Source: Acidobacteriia bacterium UBA6623 (GTDB taxonomy: Bacteria; Acidobacteriota; Terriglobia; Bryobacterales; UBA6623). Taken from it: a stretch of DNA of 64,000 nucleotides. The notes under the pieces were generated by a model. It saw only the letters and a list, made by a program, of their open reading frames with translations. It did no database searches and was not told where the DNA came from. A program made the translations under genes and the position numbers. The stretch covers positions 124,001 through 188,000 of the forward strand of contig DJHJ01000014.1 in assembly GCA_002433055.1 (NCBI GenBank). Reading direction: 5' to 3'. Positions 8,978 to 18,271 of this stretch are shown piece after piece (position 1 is the stretch's first letter; each line of letters begins with the position of its first letter).

Positions 8978-11575
8978 CTACTCTCGGGTAAGGAACTCAT
9001 CAAGATTGAGGAGCACACTGCTCATACTTACCCAAGCGGCACCATCCTCTGGCGGTATGCCCTCTAATTCTACTGGGAAAAGCTTTTGTGCTCTCTTCAA
9101 ATCAGACTGCAAAATCATCCGTTGTTCCTGTAGTGAAGTTTCTAGCCAGTCGATTTCAACTGGGTCGGGGTTACGAGCAAGGCAAAGTTTGAACACGTAC
9201 CGAAGTCGCTCGGTTGGGTCTTCTTCTGCCGCGATAGCTCGGAATGCCAGAGCTTGAGCTGCTTCGATGAAAACAGGATCGTTCAGTAAATTTAAGGCCT
9301 GCAGCGCGGTGTTTGACCGCTCGCGACGACAAGCAGCGATATAGCCGGTTGGCATATCAAAATTTGTCAGTAGAGGATAGGGCGCCATGCGCTGATATTG
9401 GATGTACATGCCTCGCCGATAGCTATCACGCCCCTCGCTTACTCTCCAGCGACTCATAGTGGTAGACCCCATTCGCAGGGCACCTGCAGGTTGTGGCGGG
9501 CGGACACTCCGTCCTCCGATCTTTGGATACAGTAGGCCGCTTGCCACTAGCGTTGAATCTCGGATCAGTTCTGCGGTCAAACGAAAACGCTGTTGTCGAG
9601 CAATAAGGAGATTTTGTGGGTCACGTTCTGCAACATCTTTTCGCATCCGGGATGATTGCCTGTAGGTCGCCGACATAACGATCTTCGTAATCATCTTTTT
9701 AAAACTCGGATTATCACGGAATTCTGATGCCAGCCAGTTAAGTAAAGCAGGATGTGAGGGGGTTTCTCCCTGGCTGCCAAAATTTTCTGAAGTTCCAACA
9801 ATGCCACGCCCGAAGAGTTGCTGCCAAATCCGATTGACTGTAACACGTGGCGTGACGCCGTTCTCGGGTGATACGAGCCAGTGAGCTAAGTCTAGTCGAG
9901 TTGCTCGTTGCTGGGTTTCCATTGGGTGCAACCACGCTGGCGTGTTGGGCTCAACCTCTATGCCTGGGTCCTTGAAACTGCCTCGCAAGAACACATAACT
10001 CTGACGTGGAACCCGCTCTGTGTGAATTGCCTGAGCTTCGCTAAACGGTGGCAATGAGGTATCAAGCTCCTTAAGTTCCTTGGATAATTTTTCTAAACCC
10101 ATATCTGCCCACTTTTCCCTTCCGACCACTTGGCGGTAGTCGGAAACAAAGTGATCAGTAATCCGTTTTTCCCATTTCCTTGATCGAAACTCGGTGGGAG
10201 TAAAGAGAATTTTTTCTCCGAGATCCACAAATGTTCGCAACTCGTCGAAGGCCACATCCCAATTATTCTCTTTGCCAGGGTTTTTGGCGTGGTGTCGGAG
10301 TTTTTCTTCCCAGATAGCTTGCTGTTCGGGGATGCGGTGCTCATCAAGGAGACGTTGTCGCCTAGCTTGGTACTTTGGCAGTGCTCGCAGGTAGGCCCCA
10401 CGTTCACCGGCGAGAGGGGCATCAATGTTGACCTCTTCAGCATCGTTGAAAAACGCAAAAAGTTGATAGTACTCCTTTTGAGTCAGTGGATCGTATTTAT
10501 GGTCGTGGCACTGTGCACAGCCAGCAGTGATACCTAACCACACCGTACTTACCGTGTTAGTGCGGTTTACGACTTGTTCAAAACGCCATTCCTCTGGGTC
10601 AGATCCACCTTCTGTATTGGTGGGTGTGTTGCGATGAAAGCCCGTCGCTACCCACTGCTCAACTTTTCGTCCAGCAATTAGATCACCGGCTATTTGTTCC
10701 GTGGTAAAGCGATCAAATGGGGTATCGGCGTTAAAGGAGTTGATGACCCAGTGACGATATCGCCATGCATGAGGGCGAAATTGGTCACCGCGAAACCCAT
10801 GACTATCACCGTAACGTGCCAGGTCTAACCAATGTCGTCCCCATTGTTCACCATAATGGGGCGAATTGAGAAGACGGCTTACAAGATCTTCGTAAGCGGT
10901 TTCTGAGCTATCTTTTACGAAAGTAGCTACTTCGTTCGGAGTGGGTGGCAACCCAGTCAAATCTAGACTAAGACGACGGATCAGCGTCACTTTGTCGGCC
11001 TCTGGAGAGGGCCTAATTTTTTCCTGTTCTAGCCTGGAAAGAATAAATTGGTCCACTTCATTGCGCACCCAAAAGCGATTGGAAACTTCGGGTATTGCAG
11101 GTTTCGTGAGTTGTTGAAAAGCCCAGTGTGAGGATTTTAAGGAGTGCGGTGTCGTAGCCTTGTCGCTAGCAGTTTGCGTCCACTCAGCGCCTTGATCAAT
11201 CCAAGTCCGCAGCAAGTCTATTTCCTTCTCTGTCAACCGCTTCCCCGCTGGTGGCATTATTTTATCTTCTATCTGCCCGGTGACCATATGAATCAATTTG
11301 CTCGTCACACTGTTACCTGGGGTAATGACTGTACCCGCGTAGCCACCTCGAAGAGCGTCATCTCGACGGTCAAGTCGCAGACCATTCATTTGCATTTGTG
11401 CACCGTGACAAACCTGACACCGATCGACAAAAATAGGCCGTATTTCCTTCTCAAAGTTGATCTTAGGGGTTGAATTGGCAGCGCCGTACAGGCCCATCAC
11501 TGAACCTAATGACACCGATATTAGGAGAGCCACCCTGTCCCAAGATAGAAACCCGCGTATGTGTCTAGGAGTCAT
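8978..11575 (-). CDS. PSD1/DUF1549-DUF1553 protein with c-type haem motif (pair A)
   Basis: An 865-residue paralogue of the 4797-7439 product. It has a hydrophobic N-terminal segment (about residues 14-32, signal peptide or anchor), the haem-binding CQVCHG at residues 53-58, the DUF1549 region with GCAQCHDHKYDPLTQKEYY, and a DUF1553 C-terminus ending in SSVLLNLDEFLTRE, nearly identical in form to the other copy's end. The two PSD1 copies each precede a DUF1501 gene, so the pair was duplicated as a unit. No strong ribosome site is seen before the ATG, and the start lies 21 bases after the isomerase gene's end. Confidence 0.88.
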   Translation of the reverse strand: MTPRHIRGFLSWDRVALLISVSLGSVMGLYGAANSTPKINFEKEIRPIFVDRCQVCHGAQMQMNGLRLDRRDDALRGGYAGTVITPGNSVTSKLIHMVTGQIEDKIMPPAGKRLTEKEIDLLRTWIDQGAEWTQTASDKATTPHSLKSSHWAFQQLTKPAIPEVSNRFWVRNEVDQFILSRLEQEKIRPSPEADKVTLIRRLSLDLTGLPPTPNEVATFVKDSSETAYEDLVSRLLNSPHYGEQWGRHWLDLARYGDSHGFRGDQFRPHAWRYRHWVINSFNADTPFDRFTTEQIAGDLIAGRKVEQWVATGFHRNTPTNTEGGSDPEEWRFEQVVNRTNTVSTVWLGITAGCAQCHDHKYDPLTQKEYYQLFAFFNDAEEVNIDAPLAGERGAYLRALPKYQARRQRLLDEHRIPEQQAIWEEKLRHHAKNPGKENNWDVAFDELRTFVDLGEKILFTPTEFRSRKWEKRITDHFVSDYRQVVGREKWADMGLEKLSKELKELDTSLPPFSEAQAIHTERVPRQSYVFLRGSFKDPGIEVEPNTPAWLHPMETQQRATRLDLAHWLVSPENGVTPRVTVNRIWQQLFGRGIVGTSENFGSQGETPSHPALLNWLASEFRDNPSFKKMITKIVMSATYRQSSRMRKDVAERDPQNLLIARQQRFRLTAELIRDSTLVASGLLYPKIGGRSVRPPQPAGALRMGSTTMSRWRVSEGRDSYRRGMYIQYQRMAPYPLLTNFDMPTGYIAACRRERSNTALQALNLLNDPVFIEAAQALAFRAIAAEEDPTERLRYVFKLCLARNPDPVEIDWLETSLQEQRMILQSDLKRAQKLFPVELEGIPPEDGAAWVSMSSVLLNLDEFLTRE

Positions 11576-11596
11576 AGTAGTTGCAGTCGCGAATCG

Positions 11597-12508
11597 TCAG
11601 GTTACTTCCCGTTCCCACTTTCGCAGCAATCTTTCCGAGTCCCGTGCTATCACCTCAGGACTCGGTTTGAATTTGAACACTTCAAGCGACACCCAGTGCT
11701 TGAATTGTACGCTCTTCAATGCCCGAAGTACAGGCAGGAAATCGTAACTACCAGTACCAGGATGTCTGCCATCCAGCTCATTTATGTGGACGTGCTCTAT
11801 GTAAGGCAAATATTTTTTTATGACCTCACCATGGTCAAGTGTTTCAGCGACTGCATTATGTGTGTCAAACATTGCTCGGACAGCAGGGCTGTTGACTTGA
11901 TCCACGATTTCTACCGCTTCAGCCATAGTGTTGACAACATCGCAGAGGTGAGGTGCCAGAGGCTCCATTAAAATTTTTACCCCACGAGCTTCGGCCTGCG
12001 GAGCTATGTCAGCCAAGCCTTCAACTAGGCGTTTTTTTGCATCAGATACGGTTGTTTCACCCAGTTTTGCAGAACGTTGTTTGCTTGACCCAAAGATCAT
12101 GAGTGCGTTATCACCTAGATCTGCTGCAAGGTCAACCAGTTTGCGAAAGAATTCCCAGCTGTCTTGGCGTTTTTTGCCGTTGGAGGTTGTAACATGTAAG
12201 CCTTTTGGCGCTTTGAGTATGTTGTGCAACCCTATGTAGGCAACGTTTTCGTCAACCATTATGCTTTTCAAGTTGTTTCGTTGAGATGCAGTCAGCGTAG
12301 AAGGGTCTTCTGTCAGTGTGAATGGGGAAATTTCGGTTCCGGTATAACCGAAACGAATTGTTCCCTTCATGGCATCACGAAAACTCCAATTTTCAAAGGT
12401 GGTATTAGAAATCCCCAAGCGGAAACGATGTCCCTTACTTTGCAAGTGTTCTCTAAAGGCTAGCGTTGCTGCCGCGAGCCCCACAAAATTTCTGCGGTTC
12501 AGTTGCAT
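11597..12508 (-). CDS. Sugar phosphate isomerase/epimerase-like TIM-barrel protein, exported
   Basis: A 303-residue protein of the xylose isomerase-like TIM-barrel family. Candidate metal ligands are in order: E in ILMEPLAP, D and H in MFDTHNAV, H in HVHINELDG, and E in SLEVFKF, as in inosose dehydratase and ketose epimerase relatives. The N-terminus (LNRRNFVGLAAATLAF) looks like a twin-arginine signal, so the enzyme is probably periplasmic, unlike its cytoplasmic relatives. It is 11 bases downstream of the amidohydrolase gene and just upstream of the first PSD1 gene. The substrate is unknown; a sugar or cyclitol is the likely class. Confidence 0.85.
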   Translation of the reverse strand: MQLNRRNFVGLAAATLAFREHLQSKGHRFRLGISNTTFENWSFRDAMKGTIRFGYTGTEISPFTLTEDPSTLTASQRNNLKSIMVDENVAYIGLHNILKAPKGLHVTTSNGKKRQDSWEFFRKLVDLAADLGDNALMIFGSSKQRSAKLGETTVSDAKKRLVEGLADIAPQAEARGVKILMEPLAPHLCDVVNTMAEAVEIVDQVNSPAVRAMFDTHNAVAETLDHGEVIKKYLPYIEHVHINELDGRHPGTGSYDFLPVLRALKSVQFKHWVSLEVFKFKPSPEVIARDSERLLRKWEREVT

Positions 12509-12519
12509 AAGTTTACTCC

Positions 12520-13611
12520 CTATAGGTTGAAGAGCTTTCTAGCGTTGTCACTGTATATTTTGGTTTTTGTTGCTGTGTCCAGAGGTTGCCCTGTGGCGTC
12601 ATGTAAAGCTTCGATATTGTTGACTATTAAGTTTGGGTCAACCCACGGATGGTCACTGGCGTATAGTAGGCGATCAGCTCCAACAAAATCGAGACCATAT
12701 TGCACGCCAAGCGGTATCGGGGAGACAGCGTCCAGATAGATTTGCCGTAGATACTCGCTCGGAGGCTTACTAATTTTATCGGCACCTCTTCCAAGTACTT
12801 GTGTCTGATGATCTATGCGGCCAATCAAGTATGGGAGCGTTCCCCCGACGTGCGGACACAGTAATTTCAGCCGCGGAAATTCATCGAGTATCCCAGCCAA
12901 AATTAAACGTGATAGAGCAATTGTGGTGTCGAACATTAAACCTAAGCCAGCAACCATGTAATACCCTTTGACAGCGTCATAGGTCATTGGGTAGGCAGGA
13001 TGTAACAGAATCGGAATGTTCATCTGCTCGGCACGTTTGAATAGCCAACGAAACTGAGGTTCGTCTGGAAATTGTCGCCCTAAATTTGAATAGAGCAAGA
13101 TGCCCCTGAAGCCAAGATTGTCAACGCAGCGATCTAGCTCTGTTCGGGAGGCCTCTTCGTCCTGTAACGGTAGGGTTGCCAGGCCAAAAAAACGATTTGG
13201 GTGCGATTTTATGACATCTCCTATGAAATCGTGTGCAAGCGTTGCGATTTTTGAGCCATTGGCACCAAAACGCTCTGGCCCCGGGTCATTTATCGAAAGA
13301 GCCGTCATTGCGATTCCTGCCTCATCCATGGCTGCCAACTTGACATCGACATCCATGTGCGCTTTGCGAACACGGCGGTGCCATTCGCCAGTGATGGTGT
13401 AGTAGGAACCATTTTTTTTGTATGAACGCGGAATGCTGTCAAGTGTTGCCATAAAATCCAGTACAGGTGGAGGATACATGTGACTTTGTACGTCAATACG
13501 AAACGGTGCTGAGGTGGTTGCACAGGCCACCGCACTTACTGCACTTGCACCAGCTAAAAATTCACGACGGTTGGCAAGATTGGAGTCCAGTTGTTTTTTT
13601 TCATCTTTCAT
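12520..13611 (-). CDS. Amidohydrolase 2 (ACMSD-like) family protein, probably Tat-exported
   Basis: A 363-residue amidohydrolase_2 family TIM-barrel protein, relatives of which decarboxylate or hydrolyse substrates at one divalent metal. It has a twin-arginine signal (NRREFLAGASAVSAVACA, about residues 14-31). Expected metal residues are seen in ILLHPAYP, CPHVGGTLPYLIGRID and YASDHPWVDP. The usual first-strand HxH is QxH here (VQSHMYPP, Q42 and H44), so one ligand is replaced. It lies between the PmoA-like and isomerase genes with short gaps, pointing to co-transcription. The substrate cannot be told from sequence. Confidence 0.85.
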   Translation of the reverse strand: MKDEKKQLDSNLANRREFLAGASAVSAVACATTSAPFRIDVQSHMYPPPVLDFMATLDSIPRSYKKNGSYYTITGEWHRRVRKAHMDVDVKLAAMDEAGIAMTALSINDPGPERFGANGSKIATLAHDFIGDVIKSHPNRFFGLATLPLQDEEASRTELDRCVDNLGFRGILLYSNLGRQFPDEPQFRWLFKRAEQMNIPILLHPAYPMTYDAVKGYYMVAGLGLMFDTTIALSRLILAGILDEFPRLKLLCPHVGGTLPYLIGRIDHQTQVLGRGADKISKPPSEYLRQIYLDAVSPIPLGVQYGLDFVGADRLLYASDHPWVDPNLIVNNIEALHDATGQPLDTATKTKIYSDNARKLFNL

Positions 13612-13663
13612 AGCTTTAAATCCGGATACTTCACTTTTCGTGTAGATACAACTCTATAGCAGT

Positions 13664-14647
13664 CTAAAGTTTACTCTTTTCGTAATAATCTTTGTGAAGT
13701 TGCACAACTTCTGATTCGGTCGCATCGCCGGGGTGAATTACGAAGTGATAGCGGAATTTTAATTCACCATCTTTTGGGATTGTCATAGTGCCGTCTCGAG
13801 TTTCATCGCCAGTGAAATTGCGAATTCCAAAGGCGTTTATTCCACAAAGGCCGTAACCACGTGCATGCCAAAAAGTCGGATGTCGCGGGTTGCTGGGATG
13901 ATCAAACATTGCCACCCCAATCTTTGCATTGTCGAGAATAGTTGAATAATCGACCCATAGTGCTCTCTTTCCCCAAATATTCTCTGATCCAGATAGACCA
14001 GAAGAGTTGGTTATCCAAGCACCATTTTTCTCCGTAAAGGCGTCGTGAAAACGGAAACCGACAAAGCCTTCTTCGGTGTCACCGAGCTCGAGTTTCTGGT
14101 CGCGGTCTGCGACGATGGTGGCCTCCACGTCGATCACGGCATTTTTACCGGATGCACTGAATGTGAACTTTTGCTTAAAGGCGCCGATGGATTCTCTTTT
14201 TGGAGTCAATAAATCTAGTTCGACTTGGAGAGTGCCAGTGGTTTGATCTGTGCGTGGAGCTACTCGTGGAACTAGACGAGCAGTTTGCTCTGGTTCTTTT
14301 TCCCGCCAAAAATCAACCCCGTTTATCTGATCGTGGCCCATAAACAGACCGCGATGCCAGATATGATCATCACTTTCGCCCTCTCGAGGTACGACGGGCC
14401 AGCCGCGAGTAACGTCACGACCGTCCAGTGAAAAAACTGGGTGCAGAAATGGCTTAGGCCACTTTTCTCCGAAGTGGTACGTGGTAAACCTTTTACCCTT
14501 GAGTGAAACATGGATTTGGTCAACCTCAGTTACAAAAGCAATGTCTGGTGCGTTTTCCTCAGTTTCTACTTCTGATCTCGATGAGCAGCTGCTGGCTAAT
14601 AGTAATAGCGAGGCTGCTATGAAGGTAGTTTGAAAACAAGTTGTCAT
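13664..14647 (-). CDS. PmoA-like (DUF6807) lipoprotein
   Basis: A protein of the family annotated as PmoA or DUF6807, which has nothing to do with membrane methane monooxygenase; its function is unknown. Seen are HPVFSLDGRDVTRGWP, DDHIWHRGLFMGH and the C-terminal YGLCGINAFGIRNF block. The start at 14647 is preferred over 14698 because GAGGAGAG lies just before it and it begins a lipoprotein signal (about 20 hydrophobic residues, then SSCSS). First gene of the seven-gene minus-strand run. A second family member is at 51854-52834. His-rich HHRG-type sites suggest metal or sugar binding. Confidence 0.82.
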   Translation of the reverse strand: MTTCFQTTFIAASLLLLASSCSSRSEVETEENAPDIAFVTEVDQIHVSLKGKRFTTYHFGEKWPKPFLHPVFSLDGRDVTRGWPVVPREGESDDHIWHRGLFMGHDQINGVDFWREKEPEQTARLVPRVAPRTDQTTGTLQVELDLLTPKRESIGAFKQKFTFSASGKNAVIDVEATIVADRDQKLELGDTEEGFVGFRFHDAFTEKNGAWITNSSGLSGSENIWGKRALWVDYSTILDNAKIGVAMFDHPSNPRHPTFWHARGYGLCGINAFGIRNFTGDETRDGTMTIPKDGELKFRYHFVIHPGDATESEVVQLHKDYYEKSKL

Positions 14648-15043
14648 ACATCTCTCCTCGTAGCTGGCGATTCGCAAATGGACCGCATGAAAATTCACGG
14701 TTGAGTCGTGAGTGAATAGCCAAGCGTCAGCAAAAATACACTATCAACAGACATTATTTCAAACGAGTGAGGTTGTTTGCCATTACTGAACCAATGAGAT
14801 GAGATAGGCCGATTTATGTCGACCTTAAGGTTCACCTATCGAAATCCATCCATTAAAGTTTCCGCCTTTTTTCCATTGCCACCTCGGAGACGCGAAGGGT
14901 AGGTGCTTTCCGATGGGTGATTTGACATCACATATTATTGAATGGTAAACAAAATGTTTGTGCTGGCGATTGATTCCTGGGTTGACACCTAGGAGCCTTT
15001 CTTGCGGTGTTATTAACCGTCGAGACCCTACGCATCAAGTCTA
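14648..15043. other. Intergenic region between divergent operons, with an 8-bp hairpin
   Basis: This 396-base gap separates the leftward PmoA/DUF1501 run from the rightward ABC operon and should hold both promoters. It contains a hairpin at 14975-14994, TCCTGGGT-TGAC-ACCTAGGA, an 8-bp stem with one G-T pair. A TTGACA hexamer at 14982-14987 lies inside it, but no good -10 box stands at normal spacing. The hairpin ends 49 bases before the ABC ATPase start and could be an operator or leader structure. No tRNA, small ORF with family signal, or riboswitch core was recognised. Confidence 0.3.
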
Positions 15044-16042
15044 ATGATAAAAGTTGAAGGTCTAACTAAGCGTTACGGTTCTACTGAGGCTGTCAAAAAT
15101 ATCAGCTTTGAGGTAGACAAAGGGGAAATTGTTGGGTTTCTCGGACCTAACGGTGCGGGTAAAACAACAACGATGCGTGTGTTGACTTGCTTCTTGCCCC
15201 CGACTGAAGGTGCTGCTTCTATTGCTGGGTTTGATGTCCTGTCAGAGACTTTAGAGGTCAAAAGACGCATTGGCTATCTTCCCGAAACACCACCGCTCTA
15301 TTCCGAGATGAGTGTCTGCGACTATCTGGAGTTCGTAGCTAGACTTAAAGGAATAAACAGTGTTGATGTGGCGAGCCGAGTTGATACGGTCATAGATCGT
15401 TGTAATCTTGGTGATTTTAGACAAAAGCTAAACGGTCAACTTTCGAAAGGGTATCGTCAGAGAGTGGGTTTAGCTCAAGCGTTAATCCATGATCCTGAGG
15501 TGCTCGTTCTAGATGAACCTACAGCAGGTCTTGACCCCAAACAAATCATCGAAGTTCGTCAATTGATTAGCAACCTGAGTGGAGACCACACCGTTATTCT
15601 GAGCACGCATATTCTGCCGGAGGTATCGACCACGTGCGGTCGGGTAATCATTATCAACGAAGGCAGAATTGAAGCCAGTGACACCCCAGAAAATTTGACA
15701 GCGCGCCTGCAAGGCCATGATTCAATTTGGCTAGAGTTAGATGGACCGACTGACCAGGTCGAGTCTAAGCTTGCGGTTGTACCAGGTGTCGAACAAGTTA
15801 CGTTGGCCGACGAGCGATCCGGACGCTCAGCCTGGCAAGTTCAGGCCGACAAAGACCCCTCTGTACGAACAGCACTCGCAAAAGCGGTGATAGATGCTGG
15901 CTGGGGACTGTTTGAAGTCCGCTCCGTAGGTCTCAGTCTTGAGGATATCTTCCTCAAACTGACTGATTCTGATCCGTTGCTCGATTATGACTCTGACGAA
16001 ACTGATGATTCGGAAGTGGATGAAGGGACTTCGTCAAAATGA
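15044..16042 (+). CDS. ABC transporter ATP-binding protein (GldA-like)
   Basis: The ATPase subunit of an ABC-2 type exporter, cytoplasmic face. Walker A GPNGAGKT is at residues 34-41, the signature LSKGYRQRVGLAQAL at about 133-147 and Walker B VLVLDEP at about 153, followed by the D-loop and the H-loop in STHILPE. After the ATPase core there is a roughly 100-residue C-terminal domain ending in an acidic tail (DYDSDETDDSEVDEG). The gene overlaps the permease gene by 4 bases (ATGA). With the next three genes it matches the GldA-GldF-GldG type system, which also occurs in non-gliding bacteria; its cargo is unknown. Confidence 0.92.
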   Translation: MIKVEGLTKRYGSTEAVKNISFEVDKGEIVGFLGPNGAGKTTTMRVLTCFLPPTEGAASIAGFDVLSETLEVKRRIGYLPETPPLYSEMSVCDYLEFVARLKGINSVDVASRVDTVIDRCNLGDFRQKLNGQLSKGYRQRVGLAQALIHDPEVLVLDEPTAGLDPKQIIEVRQLISNLSGDHTVILSTHILPEVSTTCGRVIIINEGRIEASDTPENLTARLQGHDSIWLELDGPTDQVESKLAVVPGVEQVTLADERSGRSAWQVQADKDPSVRTALAKAVIDAGWGLFEVRSVGLSLEDIFLKLTDSDPLLDYDSDETDDSEVDEGTSSK

Positions 16043-16809
16043 GGAACGCCTTAACAATAGCGCGGCGAGAGCTCAACTCGTACTTTACTTCACCCATAGC
16101 GTACATCCTACTGGCGATGTTTGCAGTACTGTTTGGGTACTTTTTCTTTAGTGCTGTGGCGTTTTTTGTTAGCTACAGTGCCCGTGCTGCAATGCAAGGT
16201 GGAGGGATGGGGCCCATGAATGTCAACCAGTACATTGTGCAGCCAACATTCGGTAACTTGACCATCATATTGCTCTTTCTAACCCCCATGATTACGATGC
16301 GACTATTCGCGGAAGAAAAGCGCACCGGAACTATGGAATTGTTGATGACATCACCTGTTCGTGACTATGAAATCATTGTGGGAAAGTGGTTAGCTGGAAT
16401 GTTGCTTTACAGCGTGATGCTTGGGTCTACCGCCATAAGTATTTTAGTTCTATTTGTTTATAGCACCCCAGATTGGCAAGCTTTGCTGGTGGGTTATTTG
16501 GGTCTACTTTTGATGGGCGGGACATTTCTGGCAATAGGTGCGTTTATTTCGACACTGACGAAGAATCAAATTGTTGCTGGCGCGTTGACTTTTGGAGTAT
16601 TTCTGGTGCTATATGTTCTCGACTGGGTTAACGCGTATAGCACGTCGACACTGGGTAAAGTTTGCCAGTATCTTTCTGTGGCACCACATTTTCAACAGTT
16701 TGCGAAAGGTGTGATTGAACTCAAAGACGTCGTTTACTACGTCAGTGCCATAGGGCTCGGTTTGTTCTTAAGTAAGCGGTCTTTGGAATCGCTACGGTGG
16801 AAAGCTTAG
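16039..16809 (+). CDS. ABC-2 type permease (GldF-like)
   Basis: A 256-residue membrane permease with about six hydrophobic segments. The N-terminal ARRELNSYFTSPIAYILLAMF and the middle LTPMITMRLFAEEKRTGTMELLMTSPV blocks are typical of GldF/NosY-like ABC-2 permeases. It overlaps the ATPase gene by 4 bases and is followed after 22 bases by the GldG-like gene, so the subunits are made together. The transported substrate is not evident. Confidence 0.9.
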   Translation: MRNALTIARRELNSYFTSPIAYILLAMFAVLFGYFFFSAVAFFVSYSARAAMQGGGMGPMNVNQYIVQPTFGNLTIILLFLTPMITMRLFAEEKRTGTMELLMTSPVRDYEIIVGKWLAGMLLYSVMLGSTAISILVLFVYSTPDWQALLVGYLGLLLMGGTFLAIGAFISTLTKNQIVAGALTFGVFLVLYVLDWVNAYSTSTLGKVCQYLSVAPHFQQFAKGVIELKDVVYYVSAIGLGLFLSKRSLESLRWKA

Positions 16810-16831
16810 TGGTACTGTTCAACGAAAAATC

Positions 16832-18247
16832 ATGAACCTTGAAGGATTTAAAACACGACAGGCCAAGTATGGCAGCTATACTACGGTCTACATAGTCGTA
16901 GTAGTGGCAATTCTTGCCTCGATAAACTACCTGGCTGACCGGCACAACAAGACCTTTGACGCAACTGCAAACAAGATATATAGCTTGTCAGAACAAACGG
17001 TAAAGATTTTAGATGGCCTCGAAGCAGACGTAAAAATTTCCTACTTTGATCGCTCGACTGATTTCCAAGCGGCGCGTGGTTCACTGGTTCGTTACTCGAA
17101 TGCCTCCAATCGAGTTGAAGTGGAGTACATCGATCCCGATAGTCGTCCTGACCTTGCACAAGCAATGAAAGTTCGTTCTTACGGGACTCTATTTGTCGAG
17201 TACGGTGGTAATCAAGAAGAAGCGCAGTCGATTGACGAGGAAGACATCACAAATGCCATTATCCGTGCAAAGAAAGGGCAAGCAAAGACGGCCTGTTTTC
17301 TAACTGGTCATGGGGAGGCTGCGAGCGATGGTCGTGATCGCGATGGGCTTGCAGGCGCTTCCGAAGAAATTGAGACGGCTAATTACTCTGTCACCGCGGT
17401 TTCGCTACTGGAAAGGCCAGAGATCCCTACGCAATGTACGGTACTGATTGTGGCTGGACCACAAACCCGGATAGAAGCTCCTGAGTTAGACATCCTAAAG
17501 GAGTACGTGGTAGGTGGTGGCCGTTTGTTGTTGATGATTGGTCAAAGCAAGAGTCCCGAGATAGCTGATTTGGTCGCTGAGTGGGGTATTCGCATCAAGG
17601 ACGATACCATTGTTGATCTGACAGGCATTGGACAACTCTTTGGTGGAGGTCCACTTACCCCTTTGGTTGCTAATTACGAAGACCACCCCATCACGGAAGT
17701 AATGGGCAGTGCGGCTACTTTCTTCCCGTATGCCAGAACAGTTGAGCCGGGTGACCCCGTGGCAAATTGGAAGGTTGACCAGCTTTTCAGTACGACTTCC
17801 GGGAGTTTTGCTACCGAAAAGCTTGAAATAGTTGACCAAGAATTAGTTCGTAATTCAGCTCGGGAGACGGAAGGGCCGATTTCCGTAGCTGTTGCAGCAA
17901 CTCACGACATACCTGAAAAGACGGAGGATTCTGAAAGTTCCTCTGAAAATGAAGAGGTTATTGGTAGCGAAGAATCAGAGAAGCAAGGTCGCGTAGTGGT
18001 GATCGGAAGCTCACGTTTTGCTCGCAACTACTCTCTGGGTAGAGGCAGTAATCTTGACTTGCTGCTCAACGCTCTGAACTGGCTCAGCTCTGATGAGGAT
18101 CTGATTTCGATTCGTCCGAGCGATCCAGAAAACACACCTCTTGATTTAACGCAGTCTGATATGACGAAGCTATTTTTTCTGACTGTAATAGGGCTTCCCA
18201 CCTTAATTGTCATTCTTGGCCTGTGGGTGTGGTGGAGACGGCGCTAG
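16832..18247 (+). CDS. GldG-like ABC-associated membrane protein
   Basis: A 471-residue protein with one membrane segment near the N-terminus (about residues 17-35), a large extracytoplasmic part, and a second membrane segment at the C-terminal end followed by WWRRR. The body matches the auxiliary ABC family of GldG: NKIYSLSEQTVKILDGL, then a CFLTGHGEA segment, then the GGRLLLMIG region and RVVVIGSSRFARN. An acidic Ser/Glu-rich stretch (about residues 365-387) interrupts the domain. It probably forms a complex with the two preceding ABC subunits. The function is unknown outside Bacteroidetes gliding. Confidence 0.88.
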   Translation: MNLEGFKTRQAKYGSYTTVYIVVVVAILASINYLADRHNKTFDATANKIYSLSEQTVKILDGLEADVKISYFDRSTDFQAARGSLVRYSNASNRVEVEYIDPDSRPDLAQAMKVRSYGTLFVEYGGNQEEAQSIDEEDITNAIIRAKKGQAKTACFLTGHGEAASDGRDRDGLAGASEEIETANYSVTAVSLLERPEIPTQCTVLIVAGPQTRIEAPELDILKEYVVGGGRLLLMIGQSKSPEIADLVAEWGIRIKDDTIVDLTGIGQLFGGGPLTPLVANYEDHPITEVMGSAATFFPYARTVEPGDPVANWKVDQLFSTTSGSFATEKLEIVDQELVRNSARETEGPISVAVAATHDIPEKTEDSESSSENEEVIGSEESEKQGRVVVIGSSRFARNYSLGRGSNLDLLLNALNWLSSDEDLISIRPSDPENTPLDLTQSDMTKLFFLTVIGLPTLIVILGLWVWWRRR

Positions 18248-18271
18248 GAATCTTGTTCTGGAGGAGTTAGC

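Noticed and set aside
3361..11575. Assembly duplication of the PSD1-DUF1501 pair
   Set aside because: The copies differ throughout in sequence and length (478/479 and about 880/865 residues), so they are true paralogues.
13664..14647. Methane monooxygenase subunit, from the PmoA family name
   Set aside because: The DUF6807/PmoA-like family is soluble or lipid-anchored and shares only a name; there are no methane monooxygenase membrane helices or partners.
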